A DNA stretch of 64,000 bases from Brucella intermedia LMG 3301. Its GTDB lineage: Bacteria > Pseudomonadota > Alphaproteobacteria > Rhizobiales > Rhizobiaceae. Shown here in pieces: positions 49,237-59,054 of this stretch. The position numbers and the translations under genes are program-made. The stretch spans positions 2,236,001 to 2,300,000 of the forward strand of contig NZ_ACQA01000001.1 in the NCBI RefSeq assembly GCF_000182645.1, written 5' to 3'. Below the pieces are notes generated by a model. The model was not told where the DNA came from. It saw only the letters and a program-made list of their open reading frames with translations, and searched no databases. Position 1 is the stretch's first letter. Every line of letters begins with the position of its first letter.

Positions 49237-51192
49237 ATGAAAGACATGGGGCCGAACAATCTCGATCCGGGTGACGAGCCCCCGCTCAGCGTAGGCGGAC
49301 GGCGGCGGCCTCCGGATCGCCGTGAAGTTTCTGCCCGCTGGCTCGCTGGAACCTTCCTGACTGGCGTAACGTCATGCATGCTGATCGGCGTCGCACTGTT
49401 TGCCGCCCTGGACGGGCGCGAACAGCTGGCCACTCCGCCTGAAATCCTTGCCCGAAACGACATGCCGGGTGCGACTGACGATGTCGACGTTACCAAGGGC
49501 GGACGTCTGGTCAGCACCGTCTCGCAGCAGAAACCGCGCGACCGGCGCCGTTTCGATCTTTCCACGATGCAGAAAGTGGGTGAGCGCGAGGTTATCCGGA
49601 CCCGGCCCTTCGAATTCGTCCGCATGGCCCTTGCCGTTGATCATCCGACCAACCGCAAATATCCGGCATTCGACGCCTTGACCGTATTCTCGGAAGGCCC
49701 GGCGGCACCGCAACCTGCCGATGCAGGCCAGATTTACGGCGCAAAGGTGGAAAGCGAAGTCAGCCTGCATGTCGTCGACTTCCCGATGAACAGCACAACC
49801 TTCGACGCTTCCAGCGACCTTACCGTCGATGAGGTCGAAAAGGTCGTGCGGGATACGGGCGGCCTCCTCACCGACGGGGACGTGCAGGTCGCCTCGCTTC
49901 ATTATGTCGACCCCGCCCGTTTTGGCGGCTCTGACTCTCCGTTCGCGCTCGGCCCCGCGCTTGGTGTGAAGATTACGCAGGAAAATGTCAGCGTCGCCCA
50001 GCGCAGCGATGAAGATACGGTCAGCGAAGGTTTTTCAGAAGAACTGATTCCTTTCCGCCAGACAGCCGAAATTACGCAGGCGCTTGAAGATGCCGGCTAC
50101 ACTGGCGACGATGCCGGAAACATGGCCGACTCGCTTACCAAGCTGATGAACTCGCCCCGATTGAAGGAAGGCAGCGTTCTGAGGGTAGGCACCGAAACCC
50201 GTGACGGCGTGGACCGTATCGTGCGCGCCAGCATCTATAATCGCACGACCCATCTGGTGACGGTCGCCCTCAACGATCGCGGACAATATATACCGTCCGA
50301 CGAACCGGAACAGACCCCGCTTCTGCAGACGGCTTTCGACGGCAACGCATTGCCAACGGCAATTCGTGGCAACCTCCCCAGCGTCTATGACGGGATCAGC
50401 CGGGCGGCGCTCGCCTATGGCATGTCGGAAACGATGCGCGAGCAGCTCATCAAGATGCTGGCAAGCGATGTCGACCTGCAGTCACGTCTGTCGCCCAGCG
50501 ACCAGATCGACGCATTCTTCTCGCTGCCGGACGATCCCGACAAGCCCGAAGCCGATTCACAGCTTCTCTACGTGGCGGCCAATTTTGGTGGGACGACCCG
50601 CAAATTCTATCGCTATCAGGCCCCGGACGGCAGCGTCGATTATTTCAACGGCGACGGCAAGAGTGCGAAGCAGTTCCTGCTGCGCAATCCGGTTCCCAAT
50701 GGTGTCTTCCGCTCGCCATTCGGCATGCGCCGCCACCCGATCCTCGGCTATAGCCGCATGCATACCGGCGTGGACTGGGCCGCACCGCGCGGCACGCCGA
50801 TCATCGCTTCGGGCAATGGCGTTGTGGAAAAGGCGGGCTGGACCAACGGTTACGGCAATCAGACCCTCATCCGCCATGCCAACGGCTATGTCAGCAGCTA
50901 CAGCCACCAGAACGCAATCGCCCGCGGCGTCACCGCAGGCGCACGCGTGCGGCAGGGACAGGTGATCGGCTATGTGGGATCGACGGGCCTTTCGACCGGC
51001 CCTCACCTTCACTACGAACTGATCGTGAACGACACCAAGGTCGATCCGCTGCGCATTCGCCTGCCGGACAACAAGGCGCTTTCCGGCAAGGAACTGGAAG
51101 CCTTCAAGCAGGAACGTGACCGCATCGACGCACTTTTGAACAGCGATGATAACGGCACCAAGCTCGCCTCGAACGGATCGGCCAAGAGCTGA
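49237..51192 (+). CDS. M23-family peptidoglycan DD-endopeptidase
   Basis: The 651-aa membrane-anchored protein has a cytosolic Arg/Pro-rich N-terminus, one transmembrane segment (FLTGVTSCMLIGVALFAAL, about residues 40-58) and a long periplasmic region. The C-terminal LytM domain keeps its zinc ligands: HTGVDWAAPRGTPI and, further on, GPHLHYELIVN (the HxH motif). It is thus predicted to cleave cross-linked stem peptides, unlike EnvC in this window. The start is the ATG at 49237; AAGGA lies 14 bases upstream, a long spacing. Confidence 0.92.
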   Translation: MKDMGPNNLDPGDEPPLSVGGRRRPPDRREVSARWLAGTFLTGVTSCMLIGVALFAALDGREQLATPPEILARNDMPGATDDVDVTKGGRLVSTVSQQKPRDRRRFDLSTMQKVGEREVIRTRPFEFVRMALAVDHPTNRKYPAFDALTVFSEGPAAPQPADAGQIYGAKVESEVSLHVVDFPMNSTTFDASSDLTVDEVEKVVRDTGGLLTDGDVQVASLHYVDPARFGGSDSPFALGPALGVKITQENVSVAQRSDEDTVSEGFSEELIPFRQTAEITQALEDAGYTGDDAGNMADSLTKLMNSPRLKEGSVLRVGTETRDGVDRIVRASIYNRTTHLVTVALNDRGQYIPSDEPEQTPLLQTAFDGNALPTAIRGNLPSVYDGISRAALAYGMSETMREQLIKMLASDVDLQSRLSPSDQIDAFFSLPDDPDKPEADSQLLYVAANFGGTTRKFYRYQAPDGSVDYFNGDGKSAKQFLLRNPVPNGVFRSPFGMRRHPILGYSRMHTGVDWAAPRGTPIIASGNGVVEKAGWTNGYGNQTLIRHANGYVSSYSHQNAIARGVTAGARVRQGQVIGYVGSTGLSTGPHLHYELIVNDTKVDPLRIRLPDNKALSGKELEAFKQERDRIDALLNSDDNGTKLASNGSAKS

Positions 51193-51193
51193 T

Positions 51194-51296
51194 AGAGCGT
51201 GACGCCCGGAAGGGGAAACCTGGCTTCCGGGCAAAGACATACGCAAAACAAAAGAATAGAGCATTTCCCGCGATTCAGCTTGAGCGGGAAATGCTC
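51194..51296. repeat. Palindromic elements after M23 gene
   Basis: GAGCATTTCCCGC and GCGGGAAATGCTC (51259-51296) pair. This is the same element type as at 27109-27148. An imperfect GCCCGGAAG/CTTCCGGGC hairpin precedes it at about 51203-51231. Confidence 0.7.
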
Positions 51297-51344
51297 CGGA
51301 CAGACCGGAAAGGCCCGCCCAGTTCTTTGGATTTACAGGAATGC

Positions 51345-52805
51345 TTATTCGGTAAATTCGACCGTTACGCCAGCCTTCACCAGCTTTGCCAGCTCTTCCG
51401 CATCCCAGTTGGTCAATCGCACGCAGCCATGGCTCGATGTCTTGCCGATTCTCGATGGTTCGGGCGTGCCGTGAATGCCATAGGTCGGCTTTGAAAGCGC
51501 GATCCATACCGTGCCGACGGGCCCATTCGGGCCGGGCGGAATGGTCAGGACCTTGTCGTTGTTACCCTGCTTGAAATTGATCTTCGGATTATAGGTGTAG
51601 TTCGGATTGATCGCGATACGCTCGACCTGAACGGTGCCGGACGGTGACGGATTGTCGGACGAACCGATGGTCGAGGGATAGGCAACGACCAGCTTGCCGG
51701 TTTCGTCATAGCCGCGAACCTGCTTGCGTCCCTTGTCCGCGATGATGCGGGCCACCTTGGTCCGGACAGGCTTGCCGAGATTGGGAACCTTCACGATCGA
51801 ACCGGGCTGGTTGAAGTTCACGCCGGGATTGATCTCTTTCAGATAGGCTTCGTCTATATGAAACTTTTCACCCAGCATTTCGGTGACCGAAGTATAGGCC
51901 ATTGCGGGAAGCTGGGCCTTGTGGGCGTAATCTTCCGGGATCGAGGCAACATACTGGCGCCCCACATCCTCGTTGGTGATGGTATATTCGGTGAAAGCCG
52001 GGCCGCCGGTGGCCTCAAGTTCCGCATTGACGGCGGCTTCATCCGTCGGATTGACCGACTTGCCGGTCAGTTCGCCATAGGCTGCTGCCGCCTTGTCGAC
52101 ATTGCTGCCCGAACGCCCGTCAATGACGCCGGGCGATGCGCCAGCACGATCGAGAAGTACCTGATAGGCTGCAATCCTTGCCTTGGCGCCCTGCCCTTTC
52201 GGCATTTCGATGGCAGGAGCCATATCGCTCGGATTGGGCACACCGCGCGGCGGCTCGTAACCGGGCTGGCCGTAATCCTGCTGGCCATCATAGCCGGGAT
52301 TGGCGCTGGCTGAATTGGTATTGTCCGGATACTGATCGCCAGCCGGTGGCAGTTCCGACCGCTGCACCTGTCCGTCCCGGTTGCCGCCATATTGCGGCGC
52401 TGCCGGAGCATCTGGGTAGTAATTCGGGTCCTCGGGCACATTGCCAAAACCATCATAGGGCGCGCCGCCGTCGACCGGTCCATCGAGCGTCCAGTTGTCA
52501 TCCGGCTGCGGCGCGCGGCGAACCCGGCGATCATAGGCGTTCGGATCATAATTGTTGGCATCCTCGACACTGAGGATACGCCCGCGGCGGTCCATGGTAA
52601 CGCGGCGGCCATACTGATCGATGAACACCCGTACCCGGCGATCATGATAGATTTCCTCACCCGGATCGTAAAGCTGCGCAAGCTGTACCGGGCGCTCGGC
52701 AACCGTTGCATAACTGCTTTCGTCGGCGCGGGCAGAACCATCGACGGCAACTGCCGCAACGGAAGCAAACAAAGCGAAACGAAGCATGCGTGTGTAATGC
52801 GCCAT
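51345..52805 (-). CDS. L,D-transpeptidase (YkuD)
   Basis: The 486-aa exported enzyme has a signal peptide (MLRFALFASVAAVAVDGSARA) and an early segment with YDPGEEIYHDRRVRVFIDQYG. A Pro/Asn/Tyr-rich linker to about residue 200 follows, then a peptidoglycan-binding-like part. The YkuD catalytic domain has HGTPEPSRIGKTSSHGCVRL, with the nucleophile Cys in SHGC. Such enzymes form 3-3 cross-links or attach outer-membrane proteins to the wall. ATG 52805 is preferred; 52835 would add 10 residues. It is convergent with the M23 gene. Confidence 0.9.
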   Translation of the reverse strand: MAHYTRMLRFALFASVAAVAVDGSARADESSYATVAERPVQLAQLYDPGEEIYHDRRVRVFIDQYGRRVTMDRRGRILSVEDANNYDPNAYDRRVRRAPQPDDNWTLDGPVDGGAPYDGFGNVPEDPNYYPDAPAAPQYGGNRDGQVQRSELPPAGDQYPDNTNSASANPGYDGQQDYGQPGYEPPRGVPNPSDMAPAIEMPKGQGAKARIAAYQVLLDRAGASPGVIDGRSGSNVDKAAAAYGELTGKSVNPTDEAAVNAELEATGGPAFTEYTITNEDVGRQYVASIPEDYAHKAQLPAMAYTSVTEMLGEKFHIDEAYLKEINPGVNFNQPGSIVKVPNLGKPVRTKVARIIADKGRKQVRGYDETGKLVVAYPSTIGSSDNPSPSGTVQVERIAINPNYTYNPKINFKQGNNDKVLTIPPGPNGPVGTVWIALSKPTYGIHGTPEPSRIGKTSSHGCVRLTNWDAEELAKLVKAGVTVEFTE

Positions 52806-52950
52806 GAAGAATGCCCTGGGTGATCGAGAGATCATGGATGCCGCGAATATGGTTAATAACTGATTAGCTGATAAAGCAGATGCCAGATGAACTGGACATG
52901 AAAATGGCCGAGGTCGGCCGAAAACCGGAAAACTTGTCAGGGTTCATATG

Positions 52951-52985
52951 AAAAAGGCGCCGCAACCTGTCCGGTTGCGGCACCC
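52951..52985 (-). terminator. Terminator of clpB
   Basis: On the minus strand GTGCCGCAACCGG / CAGGTTGCGGCGCCTTTTT forms a strong stem with a T-run, 22 bp past the clpB stop. Confidence 0.85.
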
Positions 52986-53007
52986 ATGGCTTTCAACTCA
53001 TGAACGT

Positions 53008-55629
53008 TCAGGCGTTCTCGTCGACCTTGCGACTTTCATCCTCTTGCGCAGTTCGAATCGGACGGAAGTTGAGCCTGTCCGAACCGGCAGTGATCTTGAC
53101 GATGGAACCGTCCAGAATGTCGCCCAGAAGAATGCGCTCGGCAAGCGGGTCCTGTACTTCCTTCTGGATCACGCGCTTCAAAGGACGCGCGCCATAGGCC
53201 GGGTCGTAACCCTTATTGGCCAGCCATTCGCGTGCATCCTCTTCCAACTGCAGCACGATCTTGCGATCGTTCAGAAGCATCTGGAGACGCTGCATCTGAA
53301 TATCGACAATCGCCCCCATGTCTTCGCGGCGCAGCCGGTGGAACAGGATGATTTCATCGACACGGTTCAGGAATTCCGGACGGAAGGCAGCCCGCACGAC
53401 GCCCATCACTTCCTCGCGCACCGATTCGACATCGTCCTTCTCGCCAAGATTGACGAGATATTCGGCACCGAGGTTGGAGGTCATGATGATGACCGTGTTG
53501 CGAAAATCTACCGTGCGGCCCTGCCCGTCGGTCAGGCGTCCGTCGTCCAGCACCTGCAACAGCACGTTGAACACATCCGGATGCGCCTTTTCGATCTCGT
53601 CGAACAGGATCACCTGATAGGGCCTCCGGCGCACAGCTTCCGTCAGAACGCCGCCTTCCTCATAGCCGACATAGCCGGGAGGCGCACCGATCAGCCGGCT
53701 CACGGAATGCTTTTCCATGAATTCCGACATGTCGATACGAACCATGGCCGTGTCGTCCTGGAAAAGAAACGCGGCGAGTGCCTTGGTCAGTTCCGTCTTG
53801 CCGACACCCGTGGGGCCGAGGAAGATGAACGAACCGATAGGCCGGTTGGGATCCTGAAGCCCGGCGCGCGCACGGCGAACGGCCTTGGAGATTGCCTGCA
53901 CCGCCTCGCCCTGACCGACGACGCGTTTTGCGAGTTCGTCCTCCATACGCAGCAGCTTCTCGCGTTCGCCTTCCAGCATCCGGTCGACCGGAATGCCCGT
54001 CCAGCGGGAAATGATTTGCGCCACGTGGTCGGGCGTAACGGTTTCCTCAAGCAGGGAACCCTTGTTTTCCTGACTTTCCGCTTCGACGAGCTGCTTTTCC
54101 AATTGCGGAATCGTGCCATAGGCAAGTTCGCCAGCCTTCTGGAATTCACCGCTGCGCTGCGCAATGGCGAGGGCATTGCGCGCCTCTTCAAGCTGACGCT
54201 TGAGATCGGCCGCAAGTCCGAGCTTCTGCTTTTCCGACTGCCATTTCGACGTCAGTTCCGCCGATTCCTCTTCCAGATCGGTCAACTCCTTTTCCAGGCG
54301 CTGGAAACGATCCTTGGAGGCGGCATCGGTTTCCACCTTCAGCGCTTCACGCTCGATTTTCAACTGCATGATGCGGCGATCGATTTCGTCCAGCTCTTCC
54401 GGCTTGGAATCGACCTGCATGCGCAGGCGCGACGCGGCCTCATCGACAAGATCGATAGCCTTGTCCGGCAGGAAACGGTCGGTGATGTAACGGTTCGACA
54501 AGGTTGCCGCGGCGACCAGAGCCGAATCCGAAACGCGCACCTTGTGATGCTGCTCGTATTTTTCCTTCAGGCCACGCAGAATCGAAATCGTATCCTCAAC
54601 GGTCGGCTCATCGACGAATACTGGCTGGAAACGGCGGGCAAGCGCGGCATCCTTCTCGACATATTTGCGGTATTCCTCAAGCGTCGTCGCACCGACGCAG
54701 TGCAGTTCGCCACGTGCAAGGGCAGGCTTCAACAGGTTCGATGCATCCATTGCGCCATCGGACTTGCCTGCGCCGACGAGCGTATGCATTTCATCGATGA
54801 ACAGGATGATCTGTCCGGCCGCCGTCTGCACTTCCGAAAGCACTGCTTTCAGACGTTCCTCAAACTCGCCCCGATATTTGGCGCCGGCAATCAGCGCGCC
54901 CATGTCGAGCGCCATCAACTGCTTGTCCTTCAAGGATTCTGGCACGTCGCCATTGACGATGCGCAGCGCCAGACCTTCCGCGATTGCGGTCTTGCCGACG
55001 CCCGGCTCACCGATCAGAACCGGGTTGTTCTTGGTGCGGCGCGACAGAACCTGGATGGTGCGGCGGATTTCCTCGTCACGACCGATCACCGGGTCGAGCT
55101 TGCCCGAACGCGCATCTTCGGTCAGATCGCGGGCATATTTCTTCAACGCATCAAAATTGCTTTCAGCAGACGCCGAATCGGCGGTGCGGCCTTTGCGCAT
55201 GTCGTTTATGACCTTGTTGAGAGCCGTCGGCGTCACACCGGCGGCCGAAAGAATTTCAGACGTCTTTGCGGATTTTTCCATCGCCAGCGCCGTAAGGAGG
55301 CGCTCCACGGTGACGAAACTGTCACCGGCCTTGCTGGCAAGCTCCTCGGCAAGCGAGAAGACCTTGGCAAGCGGCTGGGAAAGATAAAGCTGGTCGTTGC
55401 CGCCCGATACCTTGGGCAGCTTTTCGAGCGCGGTCTGCAGTCCGATGCGCACATCGGCAATGCGCCCGCCTGCGCGTTCGATCAGCGATGAGGCAAGTCC
55501 CTCGTCGTCATCGACGAAAACCTTCAACACATGTTCCGGTGTGAACTGCTGGTTGCCGGACGATAGCGCGAATGTCTGAGCAGACTGAATGAAACCGCGA
55601 ACGCGTTCCGTGTATTTTTCAATATTCAT
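53008..55629 (-). CDS. clpB: ATP-dependent chaperone ClpB
   Basis: ClpB disaggregates proteins with DnaK. The 873-aa protein has the Clp N domain ([20 protein letters not shown]), AAA-1 with Walker [14 protein letters not shown], and a coiled-coil M domain (about residues 400-530, ending with [11 protein letters not shown]). AAA-2 has Walker [16 protein letters not shown] and GYVGYEEGG. The ATG at 55629 has an AGGAGA SD; the 40 in-frame upstream codons are not conserved. The gene is transcribed alone. I see no CIRCE element upstream. Confidence 0.97.
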   Translation of the reverse strand: MNIEKYTERVRGFIQSAQTFALSSGNQQFTPEHVLKVFVDDDEGLASSLIERAGGRIADVRIGLQTALEKLPKVSGGNDQLYLSQPLAKVFSLAEELASKAGDSFVTVERLLTALAMEKSAKTSEILSAAGVTPTALNKVINDMRKGRTADSASAESNFDALKKYARDLTEDARSGKLDPVIGRDEEIRRTIQVLSRRTKNNPVLIGEPGVGKTAIAEGLALRIVNGDVPESLKDKQLMALDMGALIAGAKYRGEFEERLKAVLSEVQTAAGQIILFIDEMHTLVGAGKSDGAMDASNLLKPALARGELHCVGATTLEEYRKYVEKDAALARRFQPVFVDEPTVEDTISILRGLKEKYEQHHKVRVSDSALVAAATLSNRYITDRFLPDKAIDLVDEAASRLRMQVDSKPEELDEIDRRIMQLKIEREALKVETDAASKDRFQRLEKELTDLEEESAELTSKWQSEKQKLGLAADLKRQLEEARNALAIAQRSGEFQKAGELAYGTIPQLEKQLVEAESQENKGSLLEETVTPDHVAQIISRWTGIPVDRMLEGEREKLLRMEDELAKRVVGQGEAVQAISKAVRRARAGLQDPNRPIGSFIFLGPTGVGKTELTKALAAFLFQDDTAMVRIDMSEFMEKHSVSRLIGAPPGYVGYEEGGVLTEAVRRRPYQVILFDEIEKAHPDVFNVLLQVLDDGRLTDGQGRTVDFRNTVIIMTSNLGAEYLVNLGEKDDVESVREEVMGVVRAAFRPEFLNRVDEIILFHRLRREDMGAIVDIQMQRLQMLLNDRKIVLQLEEDAREWLANKGYDPAYGARPLKRVIQKEVQDPLAERILLGDILDGSIVKITAGSDRLNFRPIRTAQEDESRKVDENA

Positions 55630-55776
55630 GATGTCTCCTTTGCCTTCCGGCCCGTCATGCGGCACCAGAAGATGTATGGTGACGAAGCCCCCACTTTGGG
55701 CGAGCTTCTTTCCAAGACAGCATATGGGACGATGGCCGGGTTTCGGCAAGGGTTACAGGCACTTGGAGAACCAAAT

Positions 55777-55804
55777 AAAAATGGCGCGGAAACCGCGCCA
55801 TTTT
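55777..55804 (-). terminator. Terminator of the DUF4167 gene
   Basis: On the minus strand AAAATGGCGCGGTTTCCGCG and CCATTTTTATTT form a hairpin with a T-rich tail, 21 bp past the stop. Confidence 0.85.
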
Positions 55805-55825
55805 GAAGTCAATCCGAGGAAACGA

Positions 55826-56611
55826 TCAGGCGTCGGAATTCGCCGCTTCCGTTACCGGCGTCTCGTCACCGCTATCCTTTGCGGCGCGGCGCGGACGGCC
55901 CGGACGGCGCGTGGCGCGGCGCGGTGCTGCTTCTTCGGCCGGTGCTGCATCGGCGGCAGGCGCAGCCTCGGCGGCTGCCGGTGCTGCCTGCGCGGCGACG
56001 GCCTCAACGGGGGCCGAAACATCTTCTGCTTCCGGCTGAGCCTGCTTTTCCGGGGATTGTTCGTCGGAACGTTCGTCGGCATTGAAGCGCTCGCGCTGCG
56101 GACGGCGGCCACGACCGAGACGGCGGTCGCGATTGTCGCGTTCGCGCGGCTGCTGGCGACCTTCGCCGGACTTTACCGGCTCGCCGCTTTCCTCACCGTA
56201 GACAACCTCGGCTGGCGTGCCTTCGATGACCGGCTGCGGGCCGGAGCCGTTGACGGGCTGCTGCGCTGCGGCGGGCGTGAAAACTGCTTCCTCGTCATCC
56301 GCGCCGTCATCGTCGAAGGTTTCTTCGCGCTGGAACGGCACCGGATTCTGCGCCATGGCAGCCATGATGATGCGATTGTAATGTTCAGCGTGCTGAAGAT
56401 AGTTTTCGGCCATCACGCGATCGCCAGATGCCTGTGCATCGCGCGCAAGCGCTGAGTATTTTTCTGCAATATGTTGCGCATTGCCGCGGATCTTCACATC
56501 CGGGCCGTTGCTTTCATAGTTGCGCGACAGAGGATTGGGGCCCTTGCGGTTGTTGTTATTATTGTTATTCCCCCGTCCGCGCATGCGCCTGTTCTGCTGT
56601 GCTGGCCTCAT
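55826..56611 (-). CDS. DUF4167-family protein
   Basis: The protein of about 261 aa starts MRPAQQNRRMRGRG, followed by a run of seven Asn and then the conserved RKGPNPLSRNYESNGPDVKI and AQHIAEKYSALARDAQASGD, VMAENYLQHAEHYNRI. The C-terminal half is Ala/Glu/Arg-rich and disordered, ending in Arg-rich APRRATRRPGRPRRAAK. The family is found in Rhizobiales; the Arg-rich ends suggest nucleic-acid binding, but no function is known. ATG 56611 is preferred because AAGAG lies upstream; ATG 56617 is just two codons earlier. Confidence 0.9.
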   Translation of the reverse strand: MRPAQQNRRMRGRGNNNNNNNRKGPNPLSRNYESNGPDVKIRGNAQHIAEKYSALARDAQASGDRVMAENYLQHAEHYNRIIMAAMAQNPVPFQREETFDDDGADDEEAVFTPAAAQQPVNGSGPQPVIEGTPAEVVYGEESGEPVKSGEGRQQPRERDNRDRRLGRGRRPQRERFNADERSDEQSPEKQAQPEAEDVSAPVEAVAAQAAPAAAEAAPAADAAPAEEAAPRRATRRPGRPRRAAKDSGDETPVTEAANSDA

Positions 56612-57011
56612 ATTCATCTCTTTTCAGATTAAAGGGCGTAGAAACTCCACAGCCAAAAAAGCTGCCGGTTTCACGCTATCGAGCCATGGAGGAAGTACGC
56701 CCTAAAAACTTCCCACAAATCGACTGCTCCTGAGTTAGGTGCACCATTTGAAGGTCACCGAAACTCCGCGGTTGCATTAATGCATAACCATTCCGAAAAG
56801 CTCTGCTCTTCGAGATTATGCTTGAAAGTCGTGTACTTCCGCACCAGCCATCCCCAAAGAACCCTCCAGGGAGCATGACCAAAAATCGTCATGGAGCATT
56901 TCCGCCACCGCCCATCAGCGGGCAAAACCATTCTGGCTGTATACGGTGGCCGGAAACTAAACGGCTTCGCCGCAAATTCCAAGTGTTTTTTAGCGGTTCG
57001 CCGCATCAAAA
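56612..57011. other. Intergenic region upstream of DUF4167 gene
   Basis: About 400 bp with no credible gene. An open frame of 84 codons on the minus strand (56755-57009) has atypical codon use and no recognisable family. The region presumably carries the promoter of the DUF4167 gene. Confidence 0.45.
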
Positions 57012-57884
57012 TTACGTATTCGATCTGAGCGCGAAAAGCATGGCCCTTCTGTGGCCGCCAAGATCACTTGCATGTCCTGCGAGTGAAAAACCTGCGCTTT
57101 CGAACAGCGCTTCTACATCCTGGAATTGTCCGGCGCCGATCTCTACGGCAACCATTCCTTTCCTATATAGGTGATCTGCGGCCTTCTGTGCAAGGGCCCG
57201 GTAAAAATTCAGTCCGTCCACGCCGCCATCGAGCGCCGCAAGCGGATCATGTTCGCGTACTTCGCGCGACAGGCCCGCAATGTCTTCATGCGGAATATAG
57301 GGCGGATTTGAGACGATAAGATGAAACCGCCCGCTCACATGCTGGAACCAGTCGCTTTTGAGCGCGGCGAAACGGTCGCCTACCCCATTGGCGATGGCAT
57401 TGATTCGCGCCATTACCAGCGCCCCTTCCGCCATATCGAGGCCGACGCCATGCGCACGCTCGAAGCGATGCAGAAGCGAGATGATGATCGCGCCCGTTCC
57501 CGTCCCCATGTCGAGGAGTTCAAGCGTGTTCTCCTGCTGCGCAAGCACGTCCAGTGCCGGGATGACCAGTTCCACCAGCGCTTCCGTATCGGGTCGGGGT
57601 TCCAGCGTTTCGGTGGACAGCCGGAAAGGCAGGCCGAAAAATTCGCGAACCCCCATGATCCGGTGAACCGGTTCGCCTTTAGCGCGTCGCTCCAGTGCAT
57701 CGCAAAGCGTCTGGATGGCAGCGCCATCCACCAGTTGCTCCGGTGCAGATATCAGGTCGAGCCGCGTCCTGCCCGTCGCCCATTCGACCAGAAGCCGCGC
57801 GTCGAGGTCTGGTGTATCCAGTCCTGCCGCACGGAGCCTCGCCCGTGCATCGGCCATCAGCCGGTCGAGGCGCGTCTCGCCCAC
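57012..57884 (-). CDS. prmC: Peptide chain release factor N5-glutamine methyltransferase
   Basis: PrmC (HemK) methylates the Gln of the GGQ motif in release factors. The 290-aa protein has an N-terminal helical domain (RLRAAGLDTPDLDARLLVEW), motif I LLDMGTGTGAIIISLLH, and the substrate-binding NPPY in HLIVSNPPYIPHED. The GTG start at 57884 follows the prfA stop by a single base, so translation is coupled to the gene for its substrate. Confidence 0.96.
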   Translation of the reverse strand: MGETRLDRLMADARARLRAAGLDTPDLDARLLVEWATGRTRLDLISAPEQLVDGAAIQTLCDALERRAKGEPVHRIMGVREFFGLPFRLSTETLEPRPDTEALVELVIPALDVLAQQENTLELLDMGTGTGAIIISLLHRFERAHGVGLDMAEGALVMARINAIANGVGDRFAALKSDWFQHVSGRFHLIVSNPPYIPHEDIAGLSREVREHDPLAALDGGVDGLNFYRALAQKAADHLYRKGMVAVEIGAGQFQDVEALFESAGFSLAGHASDLGGHRRAMLFALRSNT

Positions 57885-57885
57885 C

Positions 57886-58959
57886 TTACTGGCCCAGTTC
57901 AGTAAGAAGTGCGGTCTGGTGATCGGAAATCAGCGCATCGACCAGTTCGTCGAGATCGCCTTCCATCACCCGGTCGAGCTTGTAGAGCGTCAGGTTGATG
58001 CGGTGATCGGTGACACGGCCCTGCGGGAAATTATAGGTGCGGATACGCTCGGACCGGTCGCCCGAGCCGACCTGGCTGCGGCGCGATTCCGAACGCTCGG
58101 TTTCGGCCTTCTGGCGCTCCATGTCATAGAGGCGGGCACGCAGGATCTGCATGGCGCGGGCGCGGTTCTGATGCTGGGATTTTTCAGCCTGGACGACCAT
58201 GATGCCGGTGGGGATATGCGTAATGCGCACAGCCGAGTCGGTCGTGTTGACGTGCTGCCCGCCAGCGCCCGAAGCTCGCATCGTATCGATGCGGATATCT
58301 TCGTTGCGTATCTCGATATCGATGTCCTCGGCCTCCGGCAGAACCGCGACTGTCGCAGCCGAGGTATGGATGCGCCCGCCAGCTTCCGTTTCGGGCACGC
58401 GCTGTACGCGGTGCACACCTGATTCGAACTTGAGCTTGGAGAACACGCCCTTGCCCGAAACGGTGGCGATGATTTCCTTGTAGCCTCCGGCATCGCCTTC
58501 GCTGGCCGATACCAGTTCGACCCGCCAGCCTTTTTCGGCGGCATAACGCTCATACATGCGGAACAGGTCGCCAGCGAAGAGCGCGGCTTCAAGACCGCCG
58601 GTACCGGCACGAATTTCCAGAATGGCGTTCTTCTCGTCGGCTGCGTCTTTCGGCAGGAGGAGAATCTGCACTTCCTGTTCCAGCGTGCCGATGCGCTTTT
58701 CGACTTCCGGCAGTTCTTCCAGCGCCAGCGCCCGCATCTCTGCATCCGTGGCCGCATCGTCACGCATCGCCGCCAGATCGACCGCTTCCCTGCGTGCGTC
58801 GGTCAGTTCGCGTATCTTGCCAACCACTTCCTGCAGTTCGGAATATTCCGATGCGAGCTTCACATAGGTTTCCGAATCCGGATTATTGGCCATCTGGCTT
58901 TCGATCATGGAGAACCGCTTCAAGAGCTGGTCCATCCGATCCTGCGGCAATGCGGTCAT
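57886..58959 (-). CDS. prfA: Peptide chain release factor 1
   Basis: RF1 terminates translation at UAA and UAG. The 357-aa protein contains the PxT anticodon-recognition region as [15 protein letters not shown], and the catalytic GGQ in [32 protein letters not shown] near the end is universal. The gene is upstream of prmC with a one-base gap. Confidence 0.97.
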   Translation of the reverse strand: MTALPQDRMDQLLKRFSMIESQMANNPDSETYVKLASEYSELQEVVGKIRELTDARREAVDLAAMRDDAATDAEMRALALEELPEVEKRIGTLEQEVQILLLPKDAADEKNAILEIRAGTGGLEAALFAGDLFRMYERYAAEKGWRVELVSASEGDAGGYKEIIATVSGKGVFSKLKFESGVHRVQRVPETEAGGRIHTSAATVAVLPEAEDIDIEIRNEDIRIDTMRASGAGGQHVNTTDSAVRITHIPTGIMVVQAEKSQHQNRARAMQILRARLYDMERQKAETERSESRRSQVGSGDRSERIRTYNFPQGRVTDHRINLTLYKLDRVMEGDLDELVDALISDHQTALLTELGQ

Positions 58960-59054
58960 ATCATGTCCTAGAAATTATCAACGCTTGCAAAAATACGAAA
59001 CAAGACACCGCGCAATTCTGCACTGCGGCCGTCCAGTCAGGTCAATCTGCTTCG

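Noticed and set aside
52948..55491. 847-codon open frame antisense to clpB
   Set aside because: It overlaps clpB completely, has shadow-type composition and no plausible SD or family.
56755..57009. 84-codon minus-strand frame between prmC and the DUF4167 gene
   Set aside because: Its codon use differs from neighbours, and it has no SD and no recognisable family. It could be a decayed gene, but there is not enough to support a call.
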